Source: QIJE01 sp048541835 (GTDB lineage Bacteria; SZUA-79; Acidulodesulfobacterales; Acidulodesulfobacteraceae). Taken from it: 64,000 bases of DNA. The notes below the pieces were generated by a model, which made no database searches, was not told where the DNA came from, and was given only the letters and a program-made list of their open reading frames with translations. The DNA is taken from contig NZ_JBLEOY010000001.1 in assembly GCF_048541835.1 (NCBI RefSeq), positions 124,001 through 188,000 of the forward strand, in the 5' to 3' direction. The position numbers and the translations under genes are program-made. Positions within the stretch are counted from its first letter, which is position 1. Each line of letters opens with the position of its first letter. Below are positions 51,406-59,709 of this stretch, piece by piece.

Positions 51406-53007
51406 ATGACAGCTACTCTAAAAAATTTCTCTTCTCAACTAAAAACCTTTTTTAGCGAGCTTTCAATAGAGCGAAAACTCGCATTTTTTTTAGTCGTTAT
51501 GGCGGTCGGCGTAGCTATATATTTTACTGCTATATATGTCACGACACCGAATTACGGCGTTCTTTACTCAAATTTAAACCCGTCTAGCGCTTCATCTATA
51601 ATAACTAAACTTCACTCGTACGGCATCCCTTACAAACTTGCAGATAGAGGGAAAACATTATTGATTCCTAAAGGAAGCGTTTATAAGATTAGGATTAAAC
51701 TGGCATCTATAGGACTGCCCCATCAAGAAGGAGTCGGGTTCTCTATATTTAATCACGTTCCAATAGGCATGACCGACTTTATACAACACGTAGATTATCA
51801 GAGAGCGTTACAGGGCGAGTTGGAAAGAACGATAAACCAGATTAATCAAATTAAACATTCTAGTGTCCTCATTGTTTTGCCGAGACGTTCCGTCTTTGTT
51901 TCAAGAAAAGAGTCCGCAAAGGCATCCATTATAGTTAAGCTTAAATCCGGCATGCATTTAAGTAGAATGCAGGTGAACGGGATTATACATTTGGTTGCAA
52001 GCGCGGTTGACGGCTTAAAACCTAAAAACATTACTATAATTGACACTAACGGAAAGATTTTATCCATTCCGATAGGAAACTCCTTTAAGTATACGGCAAG
52101 TCAGTTGGGCTACGTCCATGAAATAGAAAAAAATCTCGAAGGCAAGATAAACTCTATGTTAATACCGGTCGTCGGAATCGGAAACATCGTTTCTAAGGTT
52201 TACGTAAAAGTCAATTTTGCGAGAAAAACTGAATCTCAGCTGATTTACAACCCGAATACTACGGCTATAGTCTCACAGCAAACATATAAATCATCTTCTA
52301 CCGGGGCGGTAAGACCATATGGGATTCCTGGAACAAAATCAAACCTTCCGCCCGGAAAGATACCGACTCGAGCTGTAAAACCGAGCATTCATACCGTAAA
52401 AAAAGAAACGATAAATTACGACGTATCTAAAAAAATAGAAAAGATTTCTTATCCAACCGGAACTATAAAAAGAATATATGCTTCAGTACTCGTTAACGGA
52501 GTATATAAAAAAATAAAATCTTCAAAGGGCAAGTTTTTAATGAAATATGTCCCAAGAAGTTCATCCGAAATGAGCTTATTTAAAAATATAATCAAGACCG
52601 CAATCGGATATTCAAAGGCTTCGAAAGACGAAGTCGTGATAGCCAATATTCCTTTTAAAAAAATACTTTATACTATACCGGTACAACCTAAAAAAACGAT
52701 AGAGTCTATAATAGAATCAAACTTCGGCGAAATAGTCAGATACGGGGTCATCTTATTAGGAGTTATATTAATAATATTACTTATTTTAAGGCCACTCATA
52801 AAATATATTATGGCATATGAATCCAAATCTCCTGCAGGATCGTCTGAAGAAGAAAGGCTTGAGGCGTTAGATCAAATGAAACGGGAATCCCCTTCTAAAC
52901 CGGAACCGAGCATGAAAGATATTGCAACTAATATCGTTAGGTCGGATCCGGAAGCCGCGACAAATTACGTAAAAAATTTATTAAAAGAAACGGGTAGAGA
53001 GACATAA
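51406..53007 (+). CDS. fliF: Flagellar MS-ring protein FliF
   Basis: The 533-residue protein has two membrane helices (about residues 25-45 and 445-465) flanking a periplasmic ring-building part (YAVLYSNL-like NYGVLYSNLNP, GVGFSIFNHVPIGMTDF, YQRALQGELERTI). The C-terminal cytoplasmic tail binds FliG. It starts four bases after fliE and ends three bases before fliG. Confidence 0.96.
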   Translation: MTATLKNFSSQLKTFFSELSIERKLAFFLVVMAVGVAIYFTAIYVTTPNYGVLYSNLNPSSASSIITKLHSYGIPYKLADRGKTLLIPKGSVYKIRIKLASIGLPHQEGVGFSIFNHVPIGMTDFIQHVDYQRALQGELERTINQINQIKHSSVLIVLPRRSVFVSRKESAKASIIVKLKSGMHLSRMQVNGIIHLVASAVDGLKPKNITIIDTNGKILSIPIGNSFKYTASQLGYVHEIEKNLEGKINSMLIPVVGIGNIVSKVYVKVNFARKTESQLIYNPNTTAIVSQQTYKSSSTGAVRPYGIPGTKSNLPPGKIPTRAVKPSIHTVKKETINYDVSKKIEKISYPTGTIKRIYASVLVNGVYKKIKSSKGKFLMKYVPRSSSEMSLFKNIIKTAIGYSKASKDEVVIANIPFKKILYTIPVQPKKTIESIIESNFGEIVRYGVILLGVILIILLILRPLIKYIMAYESKSPAGSSEEERLEALDQMKRESPSKPEPSMKDIATNIVRSDPEAATNYVKNLLKETGRET

Positions 53008-53010
53008 GAT

Positions 53011-54012
53011 ATGCCTAAAAAATTTTCAGGACCCGAGAAAGCAGCCGTATTCCTTGTTTCGGTAGGCGAAGAAGCTGCTTCCGAAATAATAAAAAGGTTA
53101 GAATTAATGGAAATCCAAAAGATTACCAAATATATGGACCAGCTCCCTACGATAGAAAAGGAAGATTCCGATTCTATACTTAAAGATTTTAATTCTAATT
53201 TTTCAAAAATTGGTTTAGTAGTCAAGGGGGACGACTACATTAAAAATATTATAGCTAAATCCTTAGACCCCGACAAAGCAAAAAAAATCTTAGATAATCT
53301 GCACGGACCGATAGAAGAAGAAGGATTGCAAACACTAAAATGGCTTGACCCCCATATTATCGCCGATTTCGTGAAAAATGAGCATCCCCAGACTATAGCA
53401 CTTATACTCGGGCATTTAGAGCCGATGTCTGCAGCCATGGTCGTAGGTCTTTTGCCGTCCTCAATAAGGTCACAGGTCGTATTTAGATTGTCAAAGTTGG
53501 AAAGGGTCCCTCCAGGCGTTATAAATGACCTTGACGAAGTGCTTCAAGAGCAGTTAAAATCGACGGGTTCGACGCAAAGCAAACTCGTAGGGGGTGTCAG
53601 AATAGTAGCAGATATTTTAAACAATATGGACAAATCCATAGAAGAACCTATACTTGCAGATATAGAGAAATTAGATAAGGAAGAGGCGGAAAAGATTAGG
53701 GAGCTTATGTTTACATTCGACGACCTTGCGATGGTGGATGATAAATCCATGCAACTTATACTTAGAGAGATATCGCACGACCAGATTGTCCTGGCGTTAA
53801 AAACCGCTTCTGAGGACCTTAAAAACAAAATACTTGCCAACGTATCTAAAAGAGCTCAGGAGATGATTAATGATGATTTAGAGGCATTGGGACCGAAGAA
53901 ACTTTCGGAAGTGGAAAAAATCCAACATGAAATATTAAAAATTGTTAGAAGACTTGAGGATGAGGGTAAGATTAGTCTTGCCGTAAAAAGTGAAAGCGAA
54001 AAACTAGTTTAA
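53011..54012 (+). CDS. fliG: Flagellar motor switch protein FliG
   Basis: A 333-residue FliG with N-terminal domain (GPEKAAVFLVSVGEEAASEI), a middle armadillo repeat containing EHPQTIALILGHL, and the C-terminal domain (FTFDDLAMVDDKSMQLILREI) whose charged helix meets the MotA loop. It is immediately downstream of fliF. Confidence 0.97.
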   Translation: MPKKFSGPEKAAVFLVSVGEEAASEIIKRLELMEIQKITKYMDQLPTIEKEDSDSILKDFNSNFSKIGLVVKGDDYIKNIIAKSLDPDKAKKILDNLHGPIEEEGLQTLKWLDPHIIADFVKNEHPQTIALILGHLEPMSAAMVVGLLPSSIRSQVVFRLSKLERVPPGVINDLDEVLQEQLKSTGSTQSKLVGGVRIVADILNNMDKSIEEPILADIEKLDKEEAEKIRELMFTFDDLAMVDDKSMQLILREISHDQIVLALKTASEDLKNKILANVSKRAQEMINDDLEALGPKKLSEVEKIQHEILKIVRRLEDEGKISLAVKSESEKLV

Positions 54013-54034
54013 CCTGTTTAAGACCGGGGACGGC

Positions 54035-54763
54035 GTGAATAAAATTTTAAAAGATAATGAATTCAATATTGAAGGAAACACCATATATGACGGGAAGAAA
54101 ACGCTTTTAGTCAATATTCTTAAAACAGAATCCAAACAAGACGACGAAGAGTTGGTAAGCACTTTAGGATCGGTTCCCGCTACATTGCAGAAATTTATAA
54201 TTTCATATTTAGAAAACCATAAACATAAAACTGAAAAAACATTAGAAAAAAAAGAGCAGAATATTTTAGAAAATGCCGAAAAAAGAGGCTATTCTCGGGG
54301 GTTTAGCGAAGGCAAAAAAGAGGCGGACAGACTGACGGAAGAAGGGATTAAAAACATTCTAAAAGCCGCCGGTTCCATAGAAAAATTTAAAAACGAATTA
54401 TACAGAGACGTAAAACGGGATGTAATAGATTTGTCTTTAAACATCGCAAAAGCGATAATAAAGTCGGAAGTGGAAACAAATAGAGACTTAATCATGCGAA
54501 TAATAGCGGATGCTATAGATAAGGCTGGGGATACGGTAAATTTTACAATATATTTAAACTCTGCAGATTACGGCACTTTAAACAAGAATCCGGATGCAAT
54601 AAAAAACTTTACGGCAAAGGAATCTAATATAGAATTTCTGCCCGATAGAAACATTTCTCAAGGGGACGTGATAATAAAAACCGATTTTGGTGAAATAGAT
54701 GCAAGAATCGAAACACAGATAGAACAAATAAAGAAAATATTTACAAAAGTAGCTCCGGGTTAA
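54035..54763 (+). CDS. fliH: Flagellar export ATPase regulator FliH
   Basis: The 242-residue protein starts at GTG (GGGGA just upstream). It has a long central helix with a YSRGFSEGKKEADR glycine-containing stretch (about 88-102), and a V-ATPase E-subunit-like C-terminal domain (DLSLNIAKAIIKSEV, then FLPDRNISQGDVIIKTDFGEIDA). It binds FliI and the C ring. fliI is not next to it but 51 kb away. Confidence 0.9.
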   Translation: MNKILKDNEFNIEGNTIYDGKKTLLVNILKTESKQDDEELVSTLGSVPATLQKFIISYLENHKHKTEKTLEKKEQNILENAEKRGYSRGFSEGKKEADRLTEEGIKNILKAAGSIEKFKNELYRDVKRDVIDLSLNIAKAIIKSEVETNRDLIMRIIADAIDKAGDTVNFTIYLNSADYGTLNKNPDAIKNFTAKESNIEFLPDRNISQGDVIIKTDFGEIDARIETQIEQIKKIFTKVAPG

Positions 54764-55303
54764 TCATATTTTCCTGATTTTTTTCATTTTAAGCCTATCT
54801 TTTTTTGAAAGTTTGTGTGGATTGCCCTTTTTTTCGGAACTCATCCCGTGGCGGCGGGCCGTTTCGTCTTCTTCATCTTCGTAATTCTGGGAAAGACTGC
54901 CGTTATTGTCACTGTTTATGATGTTTTCAATTATTTTTTCGAATTCTCCTATACTCATACAAGAACAGTTTACACCTGATACGTGGCGCCTAATTTCATT
55001 ATCGTTAGTAACGACTATCGAATTGCCTATGCTTTTCGCCAATCTTACTATGACGTCGTCTGCTTTTTCATCTTTCTTAGAATATATTATTTCAATATTT
55101 TGACGGTTGTACGCAGACTCGTAAGGCTCGTCGGTGTTATAACCGTCAAAAACCACTATCACTTTGTTTCTTTTTACATTATAATATTTTGATAAAAAAT
55201 TTATCGTCAACTCTCTTAATTTTTGAAGTTCGTCGGATTTAAACCTTAACTTAAAATAAGAATTGAAAATAAAGTTGTATCCGTCTATTATTATCGTTAT
55301 CAT
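54764..55303 (-). CDS. NYN (YacP-type) PIN-like nuclease-domain protein
   Basis: From the ATG at 55303 this is a 179-residue protein beginning ITIIIDGYNFIF, with VIVVFDGYNTDEP, DEKADDVIVRLAKS and VVTNDNEIRRHV. These supply the acidic residues of a PIN/NYN active site as in YacP (Rae1), a ribosome-associated RNase of Bacillus. The upstream ATG at 55411 adds 36 hydrophobic residues and overlaps the divergent gene, so 55303 is preferred. The C-terminal 50 residues are charged. It is oriented against the flagellar genes on both sides: its stop abuts fliH and its start is 21 bases from the FleQ-like gene. Confidence 0.8.
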   Translation of the reverse strand: MITIIIDGYNFIFNSYFKLRFKSDELQKLRELTINFLSKYYNVKRNKVIVVFDGYNTDEPYESAYNRQNIEIIYSKKDEKADDVIVRLAKSIGNSIVVTNDNEIRRHVSGVNCSCMSIGEFEKIIENIINSDNNGSLSQNYEDEEDETARRHGMSSEKKGNPHKLSKKDRLKMKKIRKI

Positions 55304-55324
55304 AATATATAAATTATAAATAAT

Positions 55325-56782
55325 ATGAATAATGTTAGTCAAACAAAAAAAAATGAAATTATTGTTTATATCATAATTAGACAAAAAGACATATGCTATA
55401 AAATCAGGCATGTTCTTAAAAAAACAGTTGACGAAAAAAAAATGATTACGTTAAAAACTACAAATGACCTCCCCGCCACATTCAACAACGATACATATAT
55501 AATCACCGAAAATAACAGGGCTTTTATTTTGGAGATATCCAAAATAACTCCAAAAATAAATGTGAAACTGTTCGTTTATATAGATAATATACATGAACTG
55601 GACGAGCAGAATATTATTTTTTTAATAAAACATAATATCGACCGTATAATTAATTCAAAAAATATTAAAGATTTGAAATACGAAAGATTTGCCGATGCAA
55701 AAATTTTTAAAAAAAAGCACCATAATACCTTTATCGACAAAGCTTCCACTCTGCTGGATGATTTATGTCATAATAATGACGATATTGCAGAAGCAAACGG
55801 AATCAATATTTACGGAATCTCAAATCATATCAAAACGGTTATAGAAAAAACTCATAAGGTGGCACAAGGTGGCAGTAATATCCTGATAACCGGAGAATCC
55901 GGAACAGGGAAGGAACTTATTGCAAAATTGATACATAATCAATCCAAAAGAAATGCCAATCCTATGGTGTCTATAAATTGCGGAGCTTTTCCGGAGGGAC
56001 TTCTTGAAAGTGAACTGTTCGGATACAAGAAGGGGGCTTTTACCGGAGCCTTTACCGACAAATTAGGCAGATTCGACCTTGCGGATAAATCTACTATATT
56101 TTTAGACGAAATAGGAGATATGAGCATTTCACTTCAGGTAAAACTTCTGAGAGTTATTCAGGAACGTGAAATAGAACCCATAGGATCTTTAAAAATAAAA
56201 AAGATAGACGCAAGGATCATCTCCGCTACAAACAAAAATTTGGAAGACATGATTTCAAAAAATCTCTTTAGAGAGGATTTTTATTACAGGATTAACGTAA
56301 TACCGATTCACCTGTCGCCTTTGAGAGAAAGAAAGACCGACATTATCGTTTTGATTTATTATTTTATGAAAAAATTTGAATATTTTCAAGATAATAAAGT
56401 TTACGGTATTTCCGAAGATGCTTTTAATATACTTTTAAATTACGACTGGAACGGAAACGTAAGGGAACTGGAAAATCTCATGGAGATGTTGGTCGTTCTG
56501 AACGAAAGCGGACTGATTACCATAAAGGATATACCTGAAAAATATTTTAAGAATAAACGTATCGAGACCGCAAAAACAGTTACGGAAAATTTAGAGATTT
56601 TATTGAACAAAGGGGATACTATAAATTTAAAAAACAATATGGAGAAAATAGAGATGAATATCATAAATAAGGCAATTAAAATTTCCGGCGGGGTTAAAGT
56701 GAGGGCTGCCAAAATGCTCGGTCTTAATAGAACAACTTTAATAGAAAAATTAAAAAGATATGAAAAACACCGGAATAAATAG
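55325..56782 (+). CDS. FleQ/FlrA-like sigma54 activator
   Basis: The 485-residue protein has a degenerate N-terminal domain (about 1-130, FleQ-like, without a receiver Asp), an AAA+ domain (Walker A GESGTGKE, sigma54 loop KGAFTGA, Walker B FLDEIGDM, arginine-finger region) and a Fis-type C-terminal helix-turn-helix (VRAAKMLGLNRTTLIEKL). It is the likely master activator of the RpoN flagellar promoters. c-di-GMP control as in Pseudomonas FleQ is possible but not readable from sequence. It overlaps the next gene by 23 bases. Confidence 0.88.
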   Translation: MNNVSQTKKNEIIVYIIIRQKDICYKIRHVLKKTVDEKKMITLKTTNDLPATFNNDTYIITENNRAFILEISKITPKINVKLFVYIDNIHELDEQNIIFLIKHNIDRIINSKNIKDLKYERFADAKIFKKKHHNTFIDKASTLLDDLCHNNDDIAEANGINIYGISNHIKTVIEKTHKVAQGGSNILITGESGTGKELIAKLIHNQSKRNANPMVSINCGAFPEGLLESELFGYKKGAFTGAFTDKLGRFDLADKSTIFLDEIGDMSISLQVKLLRVIQEREIEPIGSLKIKKIDARIISATNKNLEDMISKNLFREDFYYRINVIPIHLSPLRERKTDIIVLIYYFMKKFEYFQDNKVYGISEDAFNILLNYDWNGNVRELENLMEMLVVLNESGLITIKDIPEKYFKNKRIETAKTVTENLEILLNKGDTINLKNNMEKIEMNIINKAIKISGGVKVRAAKMLGLNRTTLIEKLKRYEKHRNK

Positions 56783-58646
56783 GGATAAGGCACTTATTCT
56801 ACTTACCGTCGCAATAATGATAGCGATAACGGTTGCAATCAAGATATTCTCCCCCGCTATAGTTTACGGAAATACACGACAAGTATCGCCGAAGGTTACA
56901 ATATTGTATAAAAAGGCTTCTAAAGAATATGCCTCAGGCAACCTGTCGGCCGCCTATAAAACCGTAAAATTTATACTCAATAATTATTATACCGGAAAGA
57001 TATTGTCCTCGGATATTAATTACCTATACGGAAAAATACTTTATAAATATAAAGATTTCTTTATGGCAAAACCCTATTTTCAAAGAATTATCGTTAATGA
57101 CCCTAATTACAAAAAAATTTATGGGGCTATTTTTTATATGGCTCGATGCGATTTTAATATGAAAAACTATAAAAGGTCTATAAGAGATTTTAATTTTCTT
57201 TTAAATAAAAATAAAAAAGGCAGCAATCTTTATAATAAATCACTCGTATATCTGACCCTTTCTTACGCTTCTTTCGGAAATATAAAAGAAGCGAACAAAT
57301 TTTACGAAAAAGACGACGTTAAAAATATTTTAAAAAAAATAATATACCTCGAAAAAAGAAATAATTATTTCAAGCTAATCTATTTAAACTATTTGATAAA
57401 CCGTAAGGATGATTTATCAACCGCGCTTTTAATATTAAATAATAAAAATTTATTCTCTCCGAAAAAAAAATATATATGCTATAAACCGTATTACAGTGGC
57501 ATTATAGCGTTAAAGAAAAATGAATATCGGACTGCTCAAAATTATTTCGCGGAATCTTCAAACTATTGCACGGGATACTATCGCAAAAGCAGCCTTATAC
57601 ATTACGGCATATCACTCGTCAAACAGAAAGATTTTAGCGGCATTGAATACATAAAAAGCAGACTTTCCGCAGAGGATTTTTTAAATATTAAGCTTATGGC
57701 CTTAAAATTTTTGGCTAATTTTTACAAAAAACATGATAAACCCGAAATAAGCCTCGGCTATTTGAAAAGAATACTATTTGATAACAACGTCATGAGCAAA
57801 AAAGAAAGAAGTTTGTATGAAAAAGAAACGGCAGGCTTGCTCTATAGAATTATTAAAAAGGATTACGAAAATAACAATTTTAAAGCATGTTTTAGCATAT
57901 TTAAACGGATGAAATTTTTAATTCCTAATATATATATTAACCCAAAAATTTATCTTTACTTATTTAAAATAAAAGCTAAGGAAAAAAAATACAAAGACGC
58001 TCTGCCTTATGCCGAAAAATATAACAGTTTGGTTAAAAACGCCGTTTCCGAGTATTATATTTCGAATATCTACTACGCTCTCAAAAAATATCCGAAATCA
58101 ATTTCATTAATGAATAGAATTAATTCAAAAAACGTTAAAAACATCAAACTAAGAAATAAGATTATCGATTTAAAACTCAAATTATATAAACAATTGAATT
58201 ATTATAATAATTATATAAGTTTATTGAAGAGAAGCCTTAACCTGCTTCCGCCGATAGATAATATAAATAGCCTTTATTTTTTAGGCCGCAACGAGTTTAA
58301 TGAAAATGATTTAAAAACGGCAGCGGCATATTTTAACCGGCTAATCAGAATAGTTAAAAACAATAAAAATATTTTATATGACACATATTATTACCTCGGA
58401 CTCATAAATTACAGATTTAACGATTACAACCTATCACTCTCATACTTTAAGAAAGGATACGACATAAATAAAACCGGCAAATACTTTCAATACGAATTAT
58501 CTCAAATAGCATTTATATATTTAAAATATCTGCGCAACAAAACTCTATCAATAAAATATTATAATATTTTATTAACCAATGCAGTTTCTATTACATATAA
58601 GAACATTGCCTCTTCTATGATTTTCGCCGCTAATCTACAGAAATAG
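56760..58646 (+). CDS. Large TPR-repeat protein with N-terminal membrane anchor or signal
   Basis: This 628-residue, Lys/Tyr/Asn-rich protein begins with a hydrophobic segment (LILLTVAIMIAITVAIKIF, about residues 14-32) and then consists of helical repeats of tetratricopeptide type (for example YLYGKILYKYKDFFMAKPYF and YYLGLINYRFNDYNLSLSYF). It would face the periplasm. Its start lies within the end of the FleQ-like gene, implying coupled translation. Its role is unknown; TPR proteins of this type can be scaffolds for flagellar or envelope complexes (compare FlgO/FlgP, MotX or PflA-like proteins), but no specific match is claimed. Confidence 0.7.
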   Translation: MKNTGINRDKALILLTVAIMIAITVAIKIFSPAIVYGNTRQVSPKVTILYKKASKEYASGNLSAAYKTVKFILNNYYTGKILSSDINYLYGKILYKYKDFFMAKPYFQRIIVNDPNYKKIYGAIFYMARCDFNMKNYKRSIRDFNFLLNKNKKGSNLYNKSLVYLTLSYASFGNIKEANKFYEKDDVKNILKKIIYLEKRNNYFKLIYLNYLINRKDDLSTALLILNNKNLFSPKKKYICYKPYYSGIIALKKNEYRTAQNYFAESSNYCTGYYRKSSLIHYGISLVKQKDFSGIEYIKSRLSAEDFLNIKLMALKFLANFYKKHDKPEISLGYLKRILFDNNVMSKKERSLYEKETAGLLYRIIKKDYENNNFKACFSIFKRMKFLIPNIYINPKIYLYLFKIKAKEKKYKDALPYAEKYNSLVKNAVSEYYISNIYYALKKYPKSISLMNRINSKNVKNIKLRNKIIDLKLKLYKQLNYYNNYISLLKRSLNLLPPIDNINSLYFLGRNEFNENDLKTAAAYFNRLIRIVKNNKNILYDTYYYLGLINYRFNDYNLSLSYFKKGYDINKTGKYFQYELSQIAFIYLKYLRNKTLSIKYYNILLTNAVSITYKNIASSMIFAANLQK

Positions 58647-59222
58647 CAAATATATCCTTCCGTTTTAAAAATTACGCTGTTTTGCCAAAATAATAATATC
58701 ACCCCTGCAATCATTTTATATCGCTGTATAAAAGCATTCGGATTTCGGTCCGACGCCGTTTTACTGAAACTTCCGAATACCGCAATGTAGAATTAAGCGG
58801 CGGGGTCATAGGGAAAATAGATCGGCACAGGTTGGTCAAGGAGCTGAAGCTAAAAAACATAAGCGATATTAAAATCGTCAACAGCTTCTTGTAATAGCAA
58901 TTCCTTAATACCAACGTTAATGCAAGGCTTGAACCGTAAATCTTGGTGATTATCAAAGAGTATTGCTTCGGGTTTTTGTCCGGCATTAACAATAATCGGC
59001 TTGACGGTCTCAAAAATTACACTTGACAAAATATTAAAATATGATATATAAATATGTATAAGCATACAAGATATTAAAATAAAAATTTTCTAAAAAATGT
59101 TAATTTAGAGTATTATAATAGTATGAAATGCGGAGATGTAAAGATCAACTTGTTTTGTCGAAGAGATTTTTATGCTTTTTAAAACAAATCTTTGTTAACT
59201 TTTAAAATGGAGGAACTTAAGT
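58647..59222. other. 576-base gene-poor region, possibly decayed
   Basis: No confident gene was found. Around 58694-58893 a plus-strand frame of about 66 codons without an ATG ends in two stops; on the minus strand a 71-codon frame (58850-59065) overlaps it. Both have coding-like composition over part of their length, but neither was recognised. The right part (59040 onward) is very AT-rich and carries a TATAAT at 59115-59120, a plausible -10 for the next gene. A decayed gene or mobile-element remnant is possible. Confidence 0.4.
59115..59120 (+). promoter_or_regulatory. Possible -10 element for the SatP-like gene
   Basis: TATAAT lies about 100 bases before the ATG at 59223; no good -35 is seen at 16-18 bases upstream. 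The implied leader is long. GGAGG stands 9 bases before the ATG. Confidence 0.3.
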
Positions 59223-59615
59223 ATGCCTGGGGTTATGTTTTTAGGATGGGGCGTATTTTTCGGCGCATTTGCGCAACTCTACATGGGTTCTACCTTAAAA
59301 ACCGCTATGCTTCACGCCGGTCCTACCTTATCATTTTTAGGGTGGTATTTTATATTCTGGGCAGTTTTTGCGTTCTTGACCTTTATAGGGTCTATTGTGG
59401 CTAAAAAATGGATAATGATGCAAATCGGCTTAGGTCTGACTACTATTATGTTAATACTTGCGGCAATAGCTCATTGGATAGGAGTTTCAGGGGCAAATCC
59501 CGGGCTTATGCTGATTGCAGGCATAGTAGGATTAGCTGCCGCCGCGTGTATGGGTTATACGGCATTTGCCGCATATATGAATGGAATTGCAAAAAAGACC
59601 ATTCTTCCGGCGTAA
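59223..59615 (+). CDS. Miniature SatP/GPR1-FUN34-YaaH-like membrane protein
   Basis: A 130-residue integral membrane protein with about four helices. FLGWGVFFGAFAQLYMG resembles helix 2 of SatP, FLGWYFIFWAVFAFLTFIG resembles helix 4, and the C-terminal GIVGLAAAACMGYTAF and final KKTILP match helix 6 and tail. E. coli SatP (about 188 residues, six helices) transports acetate and succinate. Here the N-terminal helix with the NPAP-type motif and the helix-3 region are missing, although the ribosome binding site (GGAGG) and the following hairpin indicate an intact gene. Homology was judged by eye; an unrelated small channel is possible. Confidence 0.55.
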   Translation: MPGVMFLGWGVFFGAFAQLYMGSTLKTAMLHAGPTLSFLGWYFIFWAVFAFLTFIGSIVAKKWIMMQIGLGLTTIMLILAAIAHWIGVSGANPGLMLIAGIVGLAAAACMGYTAFAAYMNGIAKKTILPA

Positions 59616-59655
59616 TTGCTACGGCATAATACATTGTAGTTATTGAGGAGTTTAT

Positions 59656-59690
59656 AAGATAGGAGTCGTTTTTTTTACGACTTCTATCTT
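59656..59690 (+). terminator. Hairpin terminator after the SatP-like gene
   Basis: Thirteen-base arms (59656-59668 and 59678-59690) pair at 12 positions plus one G-T wobble around a nine-base T-rich loop. The following sequence is ACTTTTATAA, a weak T run. It lies about 40 bases after the SatP-like stop and separates it from the convergent ATPase gene. Confidence 0.55.
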
Positions 59691-59709
59691 ACTTTTATAA
59701 AGAAGTGCA

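Noticed and set aside
54035..58646. Possibility of a horizontally acquired island around the NYN and FleQ-like genes
   Set aside because: Base composition and codon use look like the rest of the locus, and no repeats, integrase or tRNA were seen.
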